DNA from: an uncultured Holdemanella sp. | GTDB lineage: Bacteria; Bacillota_I; Bacilli_A; Erysipelotrichales; Erysipelotrichaceae | Direction of reading: 5' to 3' | Length of the DNA stretch: 64,000 nt | Assembly: GCF_934772795.1 (NCBI RefSeq) | Contig: NZ_CAKVMR010000002.1 | Span: 1 to 64,000, forward strand | In this document: positions 36,366 to 43,988 of the stretch, one piece after another | Numbering within the stretch: position 1 is the first letter of the stretch | Layout of the letters: the number at the start of each line of letters is the position of its first letter | Program-made: the position numbers and the translations under genes | Notes under the pieces: generated by a model | What the model was told of the DNA's origin: nothing | Database searches by the model: none | The model's input: only the letters and a program-made list of their open reading frames with translations

Positions 36366-36394
36366 ATTATAGACAGTAATTTTTGCCTTGTCTA
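36366..36394 (-). promoter_or_regulatory. Sigma-A-type promoter of manA
   Basis: On the minus strand a -35 TAGACA (36389-36394) and a perfect -10 TATAAT (36366-36371) are separated by 17 bases, 25 bases upstream of the manA start. Confidence 0.85.
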
Positions 36395-36437
36395 CTTATT
36401 CACAACCAATAAACATTGTCTGTATCAAGACTAAATA

Positions 36438-36581
36438 TCATAATCTAAACGATATCATCCATACAAATTGCATGTCTAAATCATGCATATATTTACGCTT
36501 TTCAATCGATTCTTCACTCACTGAGAAGATGAATGCGATACTTGTAATGCTGAATTCCTTGTCTACCATCGTTTGATACAT
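36438..36581 (-). pseudogene. Decayed C-terminal fragment of an Rpn-family nuclease
   Basis: The minus strand encodes MYQTMVDKEFSITSIAFIFS and further residues up to a stop after 47 codons. It aligns with the C-terminal tail of the intact Rpn-like gene (YKTMIKNGMSVNEISKVCSI), sharing the spacing of the predicted helix-turn-helix. It has no ribosome site and no upstream domain. I read it as the oldest of three tandem copies. The rest of the stretch between manA and the next fragment holds nothing else I recognise. Confidence 0.55.
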
Positions 36582-36625
36582 CTCACATTATACATATAAG
36601 AAAAGTAGAGATTTTTCTCTTCATA

Positions 36626-36967
36626 TCAATTACTTAATGCTCGTTTTAGACTCTCAACAGATATTGAACAAACCTTAGAAATCTCATTGACACTCATTCC
36701 ATTCTTTATCATAGTCTTGTACAAAAGAACCTGTCCTAGTTCTACACCCTGTTCAATACCTTGTTCAATTCCTTGTTCTATGCCTTGTTCGATGCCTTTT
36801 CTTATTCCTTCAGCTTCCCATTCCTTTGACTTTACTTCTAGCCATCTTTTTTCAGCTTCACACATCGCAATCTCCTCCTTTTCCTCTAATTCTTCTAAAT
36901 CCAGCCATTCTACATCCGTCAATGTCTTGACCACTTTTAACACACTGCTTTTCACTAGTCCAAAATC
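36626..36967 (-). pseudogene. C-terminal duplicate of the Rpn-family gene
   Basis: This stretch encodes a protein nearly identical to the last ~110 residues of the Rpn gene at 37053, starting at the DFGLVKSS segment. The homology stops abruptly upstream, where no nuclease domain follows. A GTG at 36955 could start a 109-residue product, but no ribosome site is evident. It differs from the intact copy by extra GIEQ repeats. It is best explained by tandem duplication and deletion. Confidence 0.7.
36751..36805. repeat. 12-base tandem repeats encoding Gly-Ile-Glu-Gln
   Basis: About four to five copies of a 12-base unit (of the form TGTTCAATNCCT on the plus strand) encode repeated GIEQ in the Rpn fragment. 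The intact copy at 37180-37205 has two fewer units. This is a slippage-prone minisatellite inside the coding frame. Confidence 0.75.
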
Positions 36968-37052
36968 ATTGACCTTTCCCTGTATAGAATACTAGAATAT
37001 TCATCTCTTTAACATTATGCACATAAGAAAAGAAGAGATTCTTCTCCTCTTG

Positions 37053-37943
37053 TCAATTATTTAATACTTGTTTTAGGCTCTCAACAGATATTGAACAAAC
37101 CTTAGAAATCTCATTGACACTCATTCCATTCTTTATCATAGTCTTGTACAAAAGAACCTGTCCTAGTTCTACACCCTGTTCAATGCCTCGTTCAATGCCT
37201 TTTCTTATTCCTTCAGCTTCCCATTCCTTTGACTTTACTTCCAGCCATCTCTTTTCTGCTTCGCACATATAAATCGCCTCCTTTTCCTCTAATTCTTCTA
37301 AATCCAGCCATTCTACATCCGTCAATGTCTTGACAACTTTTAATACACTACTCTTTACAAGGCCAAAGTCTTTTGTAGCTCCTTCATAAATCGACTGATC
37401 ATAAATACTTCGACATATGTAGAATAAATTATACACGTCTTCTTCATTAAAATTATATGAAGTATTTCCCGTGATTTCAATCAGATTCATTTTGTATTCA
37501 TGGAAACAAGATTTAAACCTTTCATCCACCTCTACAAGTTCAGAAAGCTGTCTAGCCGCATTCCAAGGCCTTTCGCCTGTATAAAATACAAGAATGTGCA
37601 CCATTGGAAGTTTCTCATCTTTCCTATTCTTCTTTAACTTCTTTAACATTCGCTCATAAGCTACAAACTCATATACAGCCGATCTTACAACCATTGAATA
37701 ATCCACACGACTTTGATTCTCAATAATGAATGCACTATAAAGATTTCCATCATTGTACTTACGAATCACATCCACATGTTTTTCTAAATCCATATTCGCA
37801 TCATTCATCTCAGAATCAAGTTCTTCACAATTCTCTGGTTTAAGAACTTTTTGACCATCGAAGAAGTAGGCATTAAAGAAGTCGACAAAATAGGCATTGT
37901 TTTCTAGAAACTCCTTCATTGTTTTATCTTTGGTTTTGTTCAT
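37053..37943 (-). CDS. Rpn family recombination-promoting nuclease / putative transposase
   Basis: A 296-residue protein of the YhgA-like PD-(D/E)XK group, whose E. coli relatives promote RecA-independent recombination. The nuclease core lies around residues 10-130 (AFIIENQSRVDYSM with the Glu, and MVHILVFYTGERPW). The C-terminal part has a coiled-coil with GIE repeats and a helix-turn-helix-like end (NEISKVCSISVESLK). A near-perfect GGAGGTGAT precedes the ATG. The C-terminal 110 residues are duplicated downstream. Confidence 0.82.
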   Translation of the reverse strand: MNKTKDKTMKEFLENNAYFVDFFNAYFFDGQKVLKPENCEELDSEMNDANMDLEKHVDVIRKYNDGNLYSAFIIENQSRVDYSMVVRSAVYEFVAYERMLKKLKKNRKDEKLPMVHILVFYTGERPWNAARQLSELVEVDERFKSCFHEYKMNLIEITGNTSYNFNEEDVYNLFYICRSIYDQSIYEGATKDFGLVKSSVLKVVKTLTDVEWLDLEELEEKEAIYMCEAEKRWLEVKSKEWEAEGIRKGIERGIEQGVELGQVLLYKTMIKNGMSVNEISKVCSISVESLKQVLNN

Positions 37944-38163
37944 ATTATTTCATCACCTCCATATTCTTAAACGTTTTTTTTGGAGGTTTTTTTAGAAAAA
38001 ATGCATATTTTGACAATTTCACATAATTCAATCCGATTTCACAAGATTTACCAAAGTTATAAGAAAATTATGACAACATGGAATGATATTCTATAAGTGC
38101 CTTAAAGATAAGGCAATAAATATAGAAATAAACCAATATTCATATCTCTCTCCTAAAAATAAT

Positions 38164-38206
38164 AAACAAAAAGAAACCATTCTACACGCCAGCTAGAATG
38201 GTTTTC
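38164..38206 (-). terminator. Terminator of the HAD-thiD operon
   Basis: An 11-bp perfect stem AAACCATTCTA/TAGAATGGTTT (38174-38184, 38194-38204) is followed on the minus strand by CTTTTTG. The 37944-38163 stretch before it holds only the Rpn gene's ribosome site and AT-rich upstream region. Confidence 0.8.
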
Positions 38207-38209
38207 TTA

Positions 38210-39019
38210 TTATCCTTCATATTCTTTTGTATATTCATTGTCTATCGCAAACGAATGATCCATAGGACCTGAGCCTTTGCCCAAATCTAGCATTGCCCCT
38301 AATGCACCTGAAATATAACCTTTTGCTCGTTTTACCGAAGCATCCAAATCATATCCTTTCGCAAGATTTGATGCGATCGCACTCGACAAAGTACAACCTG
38401 TACCATGTGTATTTGAATTATGGATACGTTTACCTTTAAACCAAGTATACGAATCGTTTCTATACAATAAATCATTCGCATCATTAATTTGATGCCCACC
38501 CTTAACTAAAGTAGCACACCCAAAAGTTTCACTGATTTTTTTAGCCGCTTCAACCATACTAGCCTCATCCGTAATCCCCATTTCAGAAAGCACTTCTGCT
38601 TCCGGAATATTTGGAGTAATCAAAGTTGCCAAAGGTAATAATTCCTTTTTCAATGTTTCAATCGCATCTTCACTAATCAATCTGGCACCACTTGTCGCAA
38701 CCATTACAGGATCGACCACAATATTTTCTGCCTTATATTCTTTCAATTTTTTTGCGATCATTTCAATCAATTTGGAGCTTGAAACCATCCCAATCTTAAC
38801 GGCATCCGGATAAATATCCGTAAATACCGCATCTAACTGTTCCCCTAAAAATTCAGGTGTTACATCCATAATACCCGTTACTCCCAATGTGTTTTGCGCT
38901 GTTAATGCCGTAATCGCACTTGTCGCAAACACATGGTTAGCACACATAGTTTTAATGTCTGCTTGAATTCCTGCTCCTCCACTCGAATCACTTCCCGCAA
39001 TCGTCAATGCACTTTTCAT
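38210..39019 (-). CDS. thiD: Hydroxymethylpyrimidine (phosphate) kinase
   Basis: Phosphorylates HMP and HMP-phosphate in thiamine synthesis or salvage. The 269-residue ribokinase-fold protein has the SALTIAGSDSSGGAGIQAD opening, VVDPVMVATSG, LITPNIPEAE, and the GTGCTLSSAIA anion hole with its catalytic cysteine region. It overlaps the upstream HAD gene by 32 bases and is under the TPP riboswitch. No thiE, thiM or thiC is nearby, so the rest of the pathway must be elsewhere or absent. Confidence 0.93.
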   Translation of the reverse strand: MKSALTIAGSDSSGGAGIQADIKTMCANHVFATSAITALTAQNTLGVTGIMDVTPEFLGEQLDAVFTDIYPDAVKIGMVSSSKLIEMIAKKLKEYKAENIVVDPVMVATSGARLISEDAIETLKKELLPLATLITPNIPEAEVLSEMGITDEASMVEAAKKISETFGCATLVKGGHQINDANDLLYRNDSYTWFKGKRIHNSNTHGTGCTLSSAIASNLAKGYDLDASVKRAKGYISGALGAMLDLGKGSGPMDHSFAIDNEYTKEYEG

Positions 39020-39578
39020 CTAAATCTCTCCAATCTTTTATTTTAACCACTTTAAATCCAGCTTTTCTTGCCACATCTATACAATAGTCTGCATCCTCAA
39101 ATACAACTATATCTTTTGGCTTTTGTTTTAAAACACCTGCACAAGCCAAATAAAAATCCGGATCATCCTTTGACTTATTCACCTTTGAACAAGTTATAAT
39201 ATCTTCAAAATAATTTAGAACACCAAGTCTAATCAACGCGATTTTTACAAGCTCTTCATCACAACTAGTACCAATCACATTGACTGAATCATAATTTGAA
39301 ATAAACTCTTTAAATCCAGGCATAAGTTTCACTTCATACATATAATAATCCGATATAAGATGCAATACCTCTGAAATAATTACTTCTTCTGATTTATTGA
39401 TTTTATAATAATTTTTTAAATACGTTGCACTCTGCTCTAAACTCATTTCTGAAACAATTTCATCAAGATTTTCTTCTGGTTCTTTTTTCAAGCTACGTAT
39501 ATATCGACTTGCCAAAGTATTCCATACTTCCATTGAATCAAGTATTGTTCCATCCACATCAAAAATAGAATAATTCAT
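38988..39578 (-). CDS. HAD family phosphatase, probably thiamine-related
   Basis: A 196-residue HAD hydrolase of the phosphoglycolate-phosphatase-like type. The nucleophile motif is FDVDGTILDS, motif II is IGTSCDEE, and motif IV is FEDADYCIDVARKAG. It is the first gene behind the TPP riboswitch and overlaps thiD, so it probably dephosphorylates a thiamine or HMP intermediate; the exact substrate is inference. The ATG at 39578 has GGTGGAG four bases upstream. Confidence 0.87.
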   Translation of the reverse strand: MNYSIFDVDGTILDSMEVWNTLASRYIRSLKKEPEENLDEIVSEMSLEQSATYLKNYYKINKSEEVIISEVLHLISDYYMYEVKLMPGFKEFISNYDSVNVIGTSCDEELVKIALIRLGVLNYFEDIITCSKVNKSKDDPDFYLACAGVLKQKPKDIVVFEDADYCIDVARKAGFKVVKIKDWRDLDEKCIDDCGK

Positions 39579-39590
39579 TTTCTCCACCAA

Positions 39591-39619
39591 GAAAAAAACT
39601 GCAGAAAACCAATCTGCAG
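39591..39619 (-). terminator. Riboswitch-controlled terminator
   Basis: A 7-bp stem CTGCAGA/TCTGCAG (39599-39605, 39613-39619) is followed on the minus strand by TTTTTTT, directly downstream of the TPP aptamer and before the HAD ribosome site. Ligand binding is expected to favour this terminator. Confidence 0.88.
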
Positions 39620-39640
39620 CTCACTATCAAAAAAGATATA

Positions 39641-39715
39641 TTCCCTACGTTGGCATTATCCAAATCAGGTTATAGGGTCTAGGACAAACCTACTCTCAGC
39701 CTAAAAGCTCCCCTT
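39641..39715 (-). ncRNA. TPP riboswitch (THI element)
   Basis: The minus strand has the conserved THI core: GGGGAGC at the start, then GGCTGAGAGTAGG, GACCCTATAACCTGATTTGG and the end ATAATGCCAACGTAGGGA. Both TPP-binding bulges (CTGAGA and the ACCTGA region) are intact. It sits between the DUF1667 gene and the HAD-thiD genes and is followed by a terminator, so thiamine diphosphate should switch those genes off. Confidence 0.95.
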
Positions 39716-39728
39716 TTTTAACAGCAAT

Positions 39729-39758
39729 ATTATAAGTCTTTCGTCGCAACTAAATCAA
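39729..39758 (-). promoter_or_regulatory. Promoter of the TPP riboswitch transcript
   Basis: A perfect -10 TATAAT (39729-39734) and a -35 TTGATT (39753-39758) with 18-base spacing lie on the minus strand inside the 3' end of the DUF1667 gene, so the thiamine operon starts just past the oxidoreductase operon. Confidence 0.7.
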
Positions 39759-40074
39759 CACCCGTACCACAAATATCATGAACAATCACATCTTCACGAT
39801 GTACTGGTGCCTTAACAACCACACGGTTCAATTCCTTCATCACATCAAAGATCTTTTCCTTTGGAATATCCCCATTAGTTTTCACGCTCAATCTTTCAAT
39901 CTCAGCACCCACAATTTTCACAGTACTTGTCACAACACGAGTTGGATGCGTACACTCTTTCTTTCCATAGATTGCACCTCTAGGACAACCATTTCCAGTT
40001 ACTTTATAATCATTTTCTTCATCCACCTTTAAATGACAACCCTTAGGACATGTTATACAAATTAACTCTCTCAT
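39730..40074 (-). CDS. DUF1667 protein, GlpA/FAD-oxidoreductase partner
   Basis: A 114-residue protein with cysteines ICITCPKGCHL and GNGCPRG near the N-terminus and C-terminal DICGTGVDLVATKDL. This family is nearly always encoded with GlpA-like and disulfide-oxidoreductase-like flavoproteins and probably carries an iron-sulphur cluster for electron transfer. Its start overlaps the upstream gene's stop by 4 bases (ATGA), giving translational coupling. Confidence 0.88.
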   Translation of the reverse strand: MRELICITCPKGCHLKVDEENDYKVTGNGCPRGAIYGKKECTHPTRVVTSTVKIVGAEIERLSVKTNGDIPKEKIFDVMKELNRVVVKAPVHREDVIVHDICGTGVDLVATKDL

Positions 40075-41336
40075 TGTACATCCTCCTTTACAGATACAAC
40101 CAATTCTCTATTTGCCTTTTCAAGCAACACCTTAGGAATTGATACCTTCTCCATTTCACTTGGAATCACATGTTCCTTTTTAAACTTCGCAATTACAGTA
40201 TCTCCATCCTTCACGACAACATTTACCTGTTGCGTAGGTCTTCTCACACGGAAAGAAAGCTCAACACTTTTTTCTACATTATCCTTACGAATATATTGTG
40301 GAACTACATACGAAATATTATTTCCATTTACCGTTCTAACAACATTCTCTTTAGATACTTCACCATTTAAAACATATTGACCTGCACCCATTCCAGCCTT
40401 TTCGCTTTCAGAACTTACAAAATCCACTAAATCATGCACATGCACTACATTGCCTGATGCGAATACACCATCCATAGAAGTCTCCATATTTTCATATACA
40501 ACAGGGCCATGTGTTCTACTATCCATTTCAACACCTAATCCATTTGATAATTCATTTTCCGGAATTAATCCAACCGACAATAAGACGCAGTCACAATCAA
40601 ATTCCATTTCTGTTCCTTCAATTGGATTTCTATTTTCATCCACCTTTGAAACAACAACCTTTTCCACTCTAGACTTACCCACAATATCCGTAATTGTATG
40701 GCTTAGATACAATGGAATATCATAATCATGTAGACACTGAACAATATTACGATTCAAACCATTTGAATATGGCATTACCTCAACAACAGCCAAGACTTTT
40801 GCGCCTTCCAAAGTCATTCTTCGAGCCATGATTAAACCAATATCACCACTGCCCAAGATCACAACTCTTTTACCAGGCATATACCCTTCAATATTCACAT
40901 ATCGCTGTGCAGCACCAGCCGTAAATACACCCGAAGCTCTAGTACCTGGAATCGCAATTGCACCACGCGTTCTTTCACGACAACCCATATTTAAAATAAT
41001 AGATTTAGCCTGAATCATTAAATATCCATGAATACTACTTGAACAATACACCATTTTATCTGGCGTAATCTCAATTACCATTGTATCCAATAAGATATCA
41101 ATATCTGTTTTATCAACTTCATCAATATACTTTCCTGCATACTCAGGACCTGTTAATTCCTCTTTAAAGTGGTGTAAGCCAAAGCCATTATGAATACACT
41201 GATTTAAAATCCCACCAAGCTCCTTATCACGCTCAATAATCAAAACGGACTTGGCACCATTTTGTCTTGCGGCGATTGCACTGGCAAGACCAGCAGGACC
41301 ACCACCAATGATTACTACATCATACTTATTATTCAT
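40071..41336 (-). CDS. FAD-dependent NAD(P)-disulfide-oxidoreductase-like protein
   Basis: A 421-residue flavoprotein with two Rossmann motifs (VIIGGGPAGLASAIAARQNG at the start and VVILGSGDIGLIMARR about residue 160) and a late GVFASGNVVHVHDLVD motif for the FAD ribityl. The CIHNGFG region resembles subunits of sn-glycerol-3-phosphate-type dehydrogenase complexes in gut Bacillota. I chose the ATG at 41336, for which AGGAG is seven bases upstream. It overlaps its neighbours on both sides. Confidence 0.88.
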   Translation of the reverse strand: MNNKYDVVIIGGGPAGLASAIAARQNGAKSVLIIERDKELGGILNQCIHNGFGLHHFKEELTGPEYAGKYIDEVDKTDIDILLDTMVIEITPDKMVYCSSSIHGYLMIQAKSIILNMGCRERTRGAIAIPGTRASGVFTAGAAQRYVNIEGYMPGKRVVILGSGDIGLIMARRMTLEGAKVLAVVEVMPYSNGLNRNIVQCLHDYDIPLYLSHTITDIVGKSRVEKVVVSKVDENRNPIEGTEMEFDCDCVLLSVGLIPENELSNGLGVEMDSRTHGPVVYENMETSMDGVFASGNVVHVHDLVDFVSSESEKAGMGAGQYVLNGEVSKENVVRTVNGNNISYVVPQYIRKDNVEKSVELSFRVRRPTQQVNVVVKDGDTVIAKFKKEHVIPSEMEKVSIPKVLLEKANRELVVSVKEDVQ

Positions 41337-42759
41337 CGCCATTCTCCTTTGTTCTTCCACACAAAATATAAGAACCATTCTTATCCAAAACAATATCTAA
41401 CTGACTAACACCCAACTCTTTAGCTAGAATTTCTTGTACTCTAGGTCCACAGAACCCTGACTGACATCTTCCCATGCCGGCGTTACATCTACGTTTGATT
41501 CCATCTAAACTCACTGGTTTTGGACTTCGACGAATCGCATCAATGATCTCTCCCTCACTAATGGTTTCACAACGACAAATAATACGACCATACTCAGGAT
41601 GTTTTTCAATATATTCTTTTCTTTGTTCATGCGACAATTCTTTAAAGCGAACTACTTTTCTTGTAGAAACATAATCCTTTTTTAAATTTAAGAAATAGTC
41701 TTTTTCCTGCATCATTCTCACAATGTCTAATGCGATTGCACTCGCACTACTTAAACCTGGACTTGCCATACCTGCAATCGAGAAGAAATTATGTACATCT
41801 TTATCTTCGCCGATAATAAAATCTTTTGTATCACTTCTTGCACGCAAACCTGCAAATGTACGAATATTTTCTTGAAGCTTCATATTCGGTACAGATTTAA
41901 CCGCATTTTCACGAATTATTTTTAATCCTGCAGACGTTGTCGCATAATCATCCGCATCTGTATTTGTACTTGTAGGACCCACAATCAAATTTCCATCGAC
42001 TGTAGGAGCTACCAATACACCCTTACCAATCTTTGTAGGACATTGGAAAATCACATGATGAACCAAGTTTCCCTGCGACTTATCCAATAAATAATATTCA
42101 CCCTTATTAGGTGTAATCTTATAATCGGGTTTCTTAATAAGTCCAGTCACATGATCACACATAACACCCGCACAATTTACAACCAATGGAGCTTTATATG
42201 TATCATTCACAATAAAGATATCTCCCTCTTTTTTTATACTCGTAACCTCTTCATTCAAACGAAGCTCTACACCATTTTGAATAGCCACTTCGCTTAATGC
42301 GATCGCAAACTGCCAAGGATTGATAATACATGCACTTGGTGCATATAAAGCACTTGTACAGTCTGGATTTAAATTGGGTTCCATAACAGATAGCTCAGGC
42401 TGTTTAATAATACGCTGATTTTCAACACCATTTTCAATACCTCGCTTATATAACATTTCAATGGTCTTATCATCCTCTTCATTAAATCCAACAACCAAAG
42501 AGCCAATATTCTTACATGGAACATCCAAATCTTTACATAAAGTAGGAATGATTTTATTCCCCCAAATATTATATTTTGCCATTAAAGTATCCGGCTTTGG
42601 ATCATATCCCGCATGAATAATAGCACTATTAGCCTTAGTTGTTTCATCGGCCACATCATTATTTCTTTCTAACCACAATACTTTTCCACTATATTTACTT
42701 AACTCAAACGCTAATGAGCATCCACTAATACCTGCTCCAATGATTATACAATCGTACAT
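41329..42759 (-). CDS. FAD-dependent oxidoreductase, GlpA/L-2-hydroxyglutarate oxidase-like, with BFD-type cluster domain
   Basis: A 476-residue protein with an N-terminal FAD-binding motif (CIIIGAGISGCSLAFELSK), a DAO-type substrate domain (NSAIIHAGYDPKP), and a C-terminal BFD-like [2Fe-2S] domain (IICRCETISEGEIIDAI and RRCNAGMGRCQSGFCGP). It is the first gene of a three-gene complex with the next flavoprotein and DUF1667. Glycerol-3-phosphate is the usual suggestion, but no glpK or glpF is near and the LacI neighbour suggests a sugar-derived acid or polyol phosphate. The ATG at 42759 has AGAGGTG six bases upstream. Confidence 0.86.
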   Translation of the reverse strand: MYDCIIIGAGISGCSLAFELSKYSGKVLWLERNNDVADETTKANSAIIHAGYDPKPDTLMAKYNIWGNKIIPTLCKDLDVPCKNIGSLVVGFNEEDDKTIEMLYKRGIENGVENQRIIKQPELSVMEPNLNPDCTSALYAPSACIINPWQFAIALSEVAIQNGVELRLNEEVTSIKKEGDIFIVNDTYKAPLVVNCAGVMCDHVTGLIKKPDYKITPNKGEYYLLDKSQGNLVHHVIFQCPTKIGKGVLVAPTVDGNLIVGPTSTNTDADDYATTSAGLKIIRENAVKSVPNMKLQENIRTFAGLRARSDTKDFIIGEDKDVHNFFSIAGMASPGLSSASAIALDIVRMMQEKDYFLNLKKDYVSTRKVVRFKELSHEQRKEYIEKHPEYGRIICRCETISEGEIIDAIRRSPKPVSLDGIKRRCNAGMGRCQSGFCGPRVQEILAKELGVSQLDIVLDKNGSYILCGRTKENGDE

Positions 42760-42832
42760 AGTTCGCACCTCTTTCAAAGTCACGATACACTTATTTTTAT
42801 TTCATTTCAAATGTGTAAAAAAGTCTATTTTA

Positions 42833-42852
42833 TTAATCAAAGCATTGATTAA
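42833..42852. promoter_or_regulatory. LacI-type operator (TTAATCAA-N4-TTGATTAA)
   Basis: A perfect 8-bp inverted repeat with a 4-base centre lies in the divergent region between the FAD oxidoreductase operon and the LacI-family gene. It is the best match to a LacI dimer site. Confidence 0.75.
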
Positions 42853-42895
42853 TAACTGGACAACCCAATAAAATAGTGTAAGATTAAAATATATA

Positions 42896-42934
42896 TTGAT
42901 TAATGATTTGATTAGTAATCGATTTATTAATCAA
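42896..42934. promoter_or_regulatory. Second LacI operator region with nested palindromes
   Basis: Arms TTGATTAAT (42896-42904) and ATTAATCAA (42926-42934) flank a perfect inner palindrome GATTAGTAATC (42910-42920). The same half-site TTGATTA as in the first operator is reused. It covers the region directly upstream of the LacI-family gene, so it suits autoregulation or looping. Confidence 0.65.
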
Positions 42935-42956
42935 AATAAATCAAAAGAGGTTTATT

Positions 42957-43988
42957 ATGGGAAAAAGAAATAAAGTAACTACACGCGATATTGCCCAAGC
43001 CACAAATGTATCGCAATCTACTGTATCAATGATTCTAAGTGACAATAAGAATGTATCTTTCAAAGAAGAAACAGTAACTCTCGTCAAAAAGACAGCCAAA
43101 CAAATGGGATATAAAAAGCCAGAAGTTAAAAAAAGATATTCCAACGCAAAGAATACGATTGTCGTAATATGTTCCAATTTATCCAATTCCTATTATTCTA
43201 TGGTTGTTTCAAGCATCATTGAACAGGCTAGTAAGACAAAAACACAAATCTTTACTATTTCTACATTACGTAAAGATGATCTTGAAAAGCACGCCCTTTC
43301 TAACTTAAAACTATTGAAACCATGTGGAATCATCCTTCTATATCCCCCAAAATTTATTGATGAATGGAATGCACTTTCCAAACAAATACCGTGCATTATA
43401 ATTGGGGATAAACCAAAAAATCTTGATTGTGATTCCATTGAACTCAACAGTTTTAAATGTGGTAAATTATTAGGCAGCCATTTAAAACAGCTAGGACACA
43501 AAAAGATTGCGTATATATCAAGTCCGTTAGATACAACGGAAATTGGGCGAAACGAAAGATATGAAGGGGTTAAAAGTGTCGTGCCAAATACACAAGTATT
43601 TTTCAACTCGTCTAAACAGTTTGAATTATACCCCATCGAAAAAAGAGAATATGAAAACGGGTATCGTTTAACGAAACAAATCTTAAGTGATACATACGAT
43701 GCCTATATTGGAAACAATGATATGACAGCTTTAGGTATCTTAGCTTGTTTAAAAGATCATAACGTTAAAACAAGCGTGGCTGGATTTGACAATATTCCTG
43801 AAGCTGATTTTCCCCAAATACAATTGACCACAGTAGATCATGGTGCTTGTGAAAAAGGAAAAGAAGCAGTGGATATTCTTTTAGAACAAACAAAAAGCGA
43901 ACGAAAACGTATCGTTCATATGGAGTATGAACCACAGTTAATCATTCGCTTATCTACTTTTAATCGCAAGAAATCATCATCTCAATGA
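42957..43988 (+). CDS. LacI/GalR family transcriptional regulator
   Basis: A 343-residue regulator: an N-terminal helix-turn-helix (VTTRDIAQATNVSQSTVSMILS) with the hinge helix region before residue 60, then a periplasmic-binding-protein-like effector domain (IVVICSNLSNSYYSMVVSSI, IIGDKP, HLKQLGHKKIAYISS, VAGFDNIPEAD). AAGAGG lies seven bases before the start. It is divergent from the oxidoreductase operon with two operator regions between, so it probably controls both; its effector is unknown. Its 3' end overlaps the convergent cysteine desulfidase gene by 29 bases. Confidence 0.92.
   Translation: MGKRNKVTTRDIAQATNVSQSTVSMILSDNKNVSFKEETVTLVKKTAKQMGYKKPEVKKRYSNAKNTIVVICSNLSNSYYSMVVSSIIEQASKTKTQIFTISTLRKDDLEKHALSNLKLLKPCGIILLYPPKFIDEWNALSKQIPCIIIGDKPKNLDCDSIELNSFKCGKLLGSHLKQLGHKKIAYISSPLDTTEIGRNERYEGVKSVVPNTQVFFNSSKQFELYPIEKREYENGYRLTKQILSDTYDAYIGNNDMTALGILACLKDHNVKTSVAGFDNIPEADFPQIQLTTVDHGACEKGKEAVDILLEQTKSERKRIVHMEYEPQLIIRLSTFNRKKSSSQ

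Noticed and set aside
37994..38090. Small plus-strand reading frame of 31 codons behind a GGAGG at about 37983
   Set aside because: The spacing is too long (about 12 bases), no promoter is clear, and the region is the upstream leader of the Rpn gene on the other strand.
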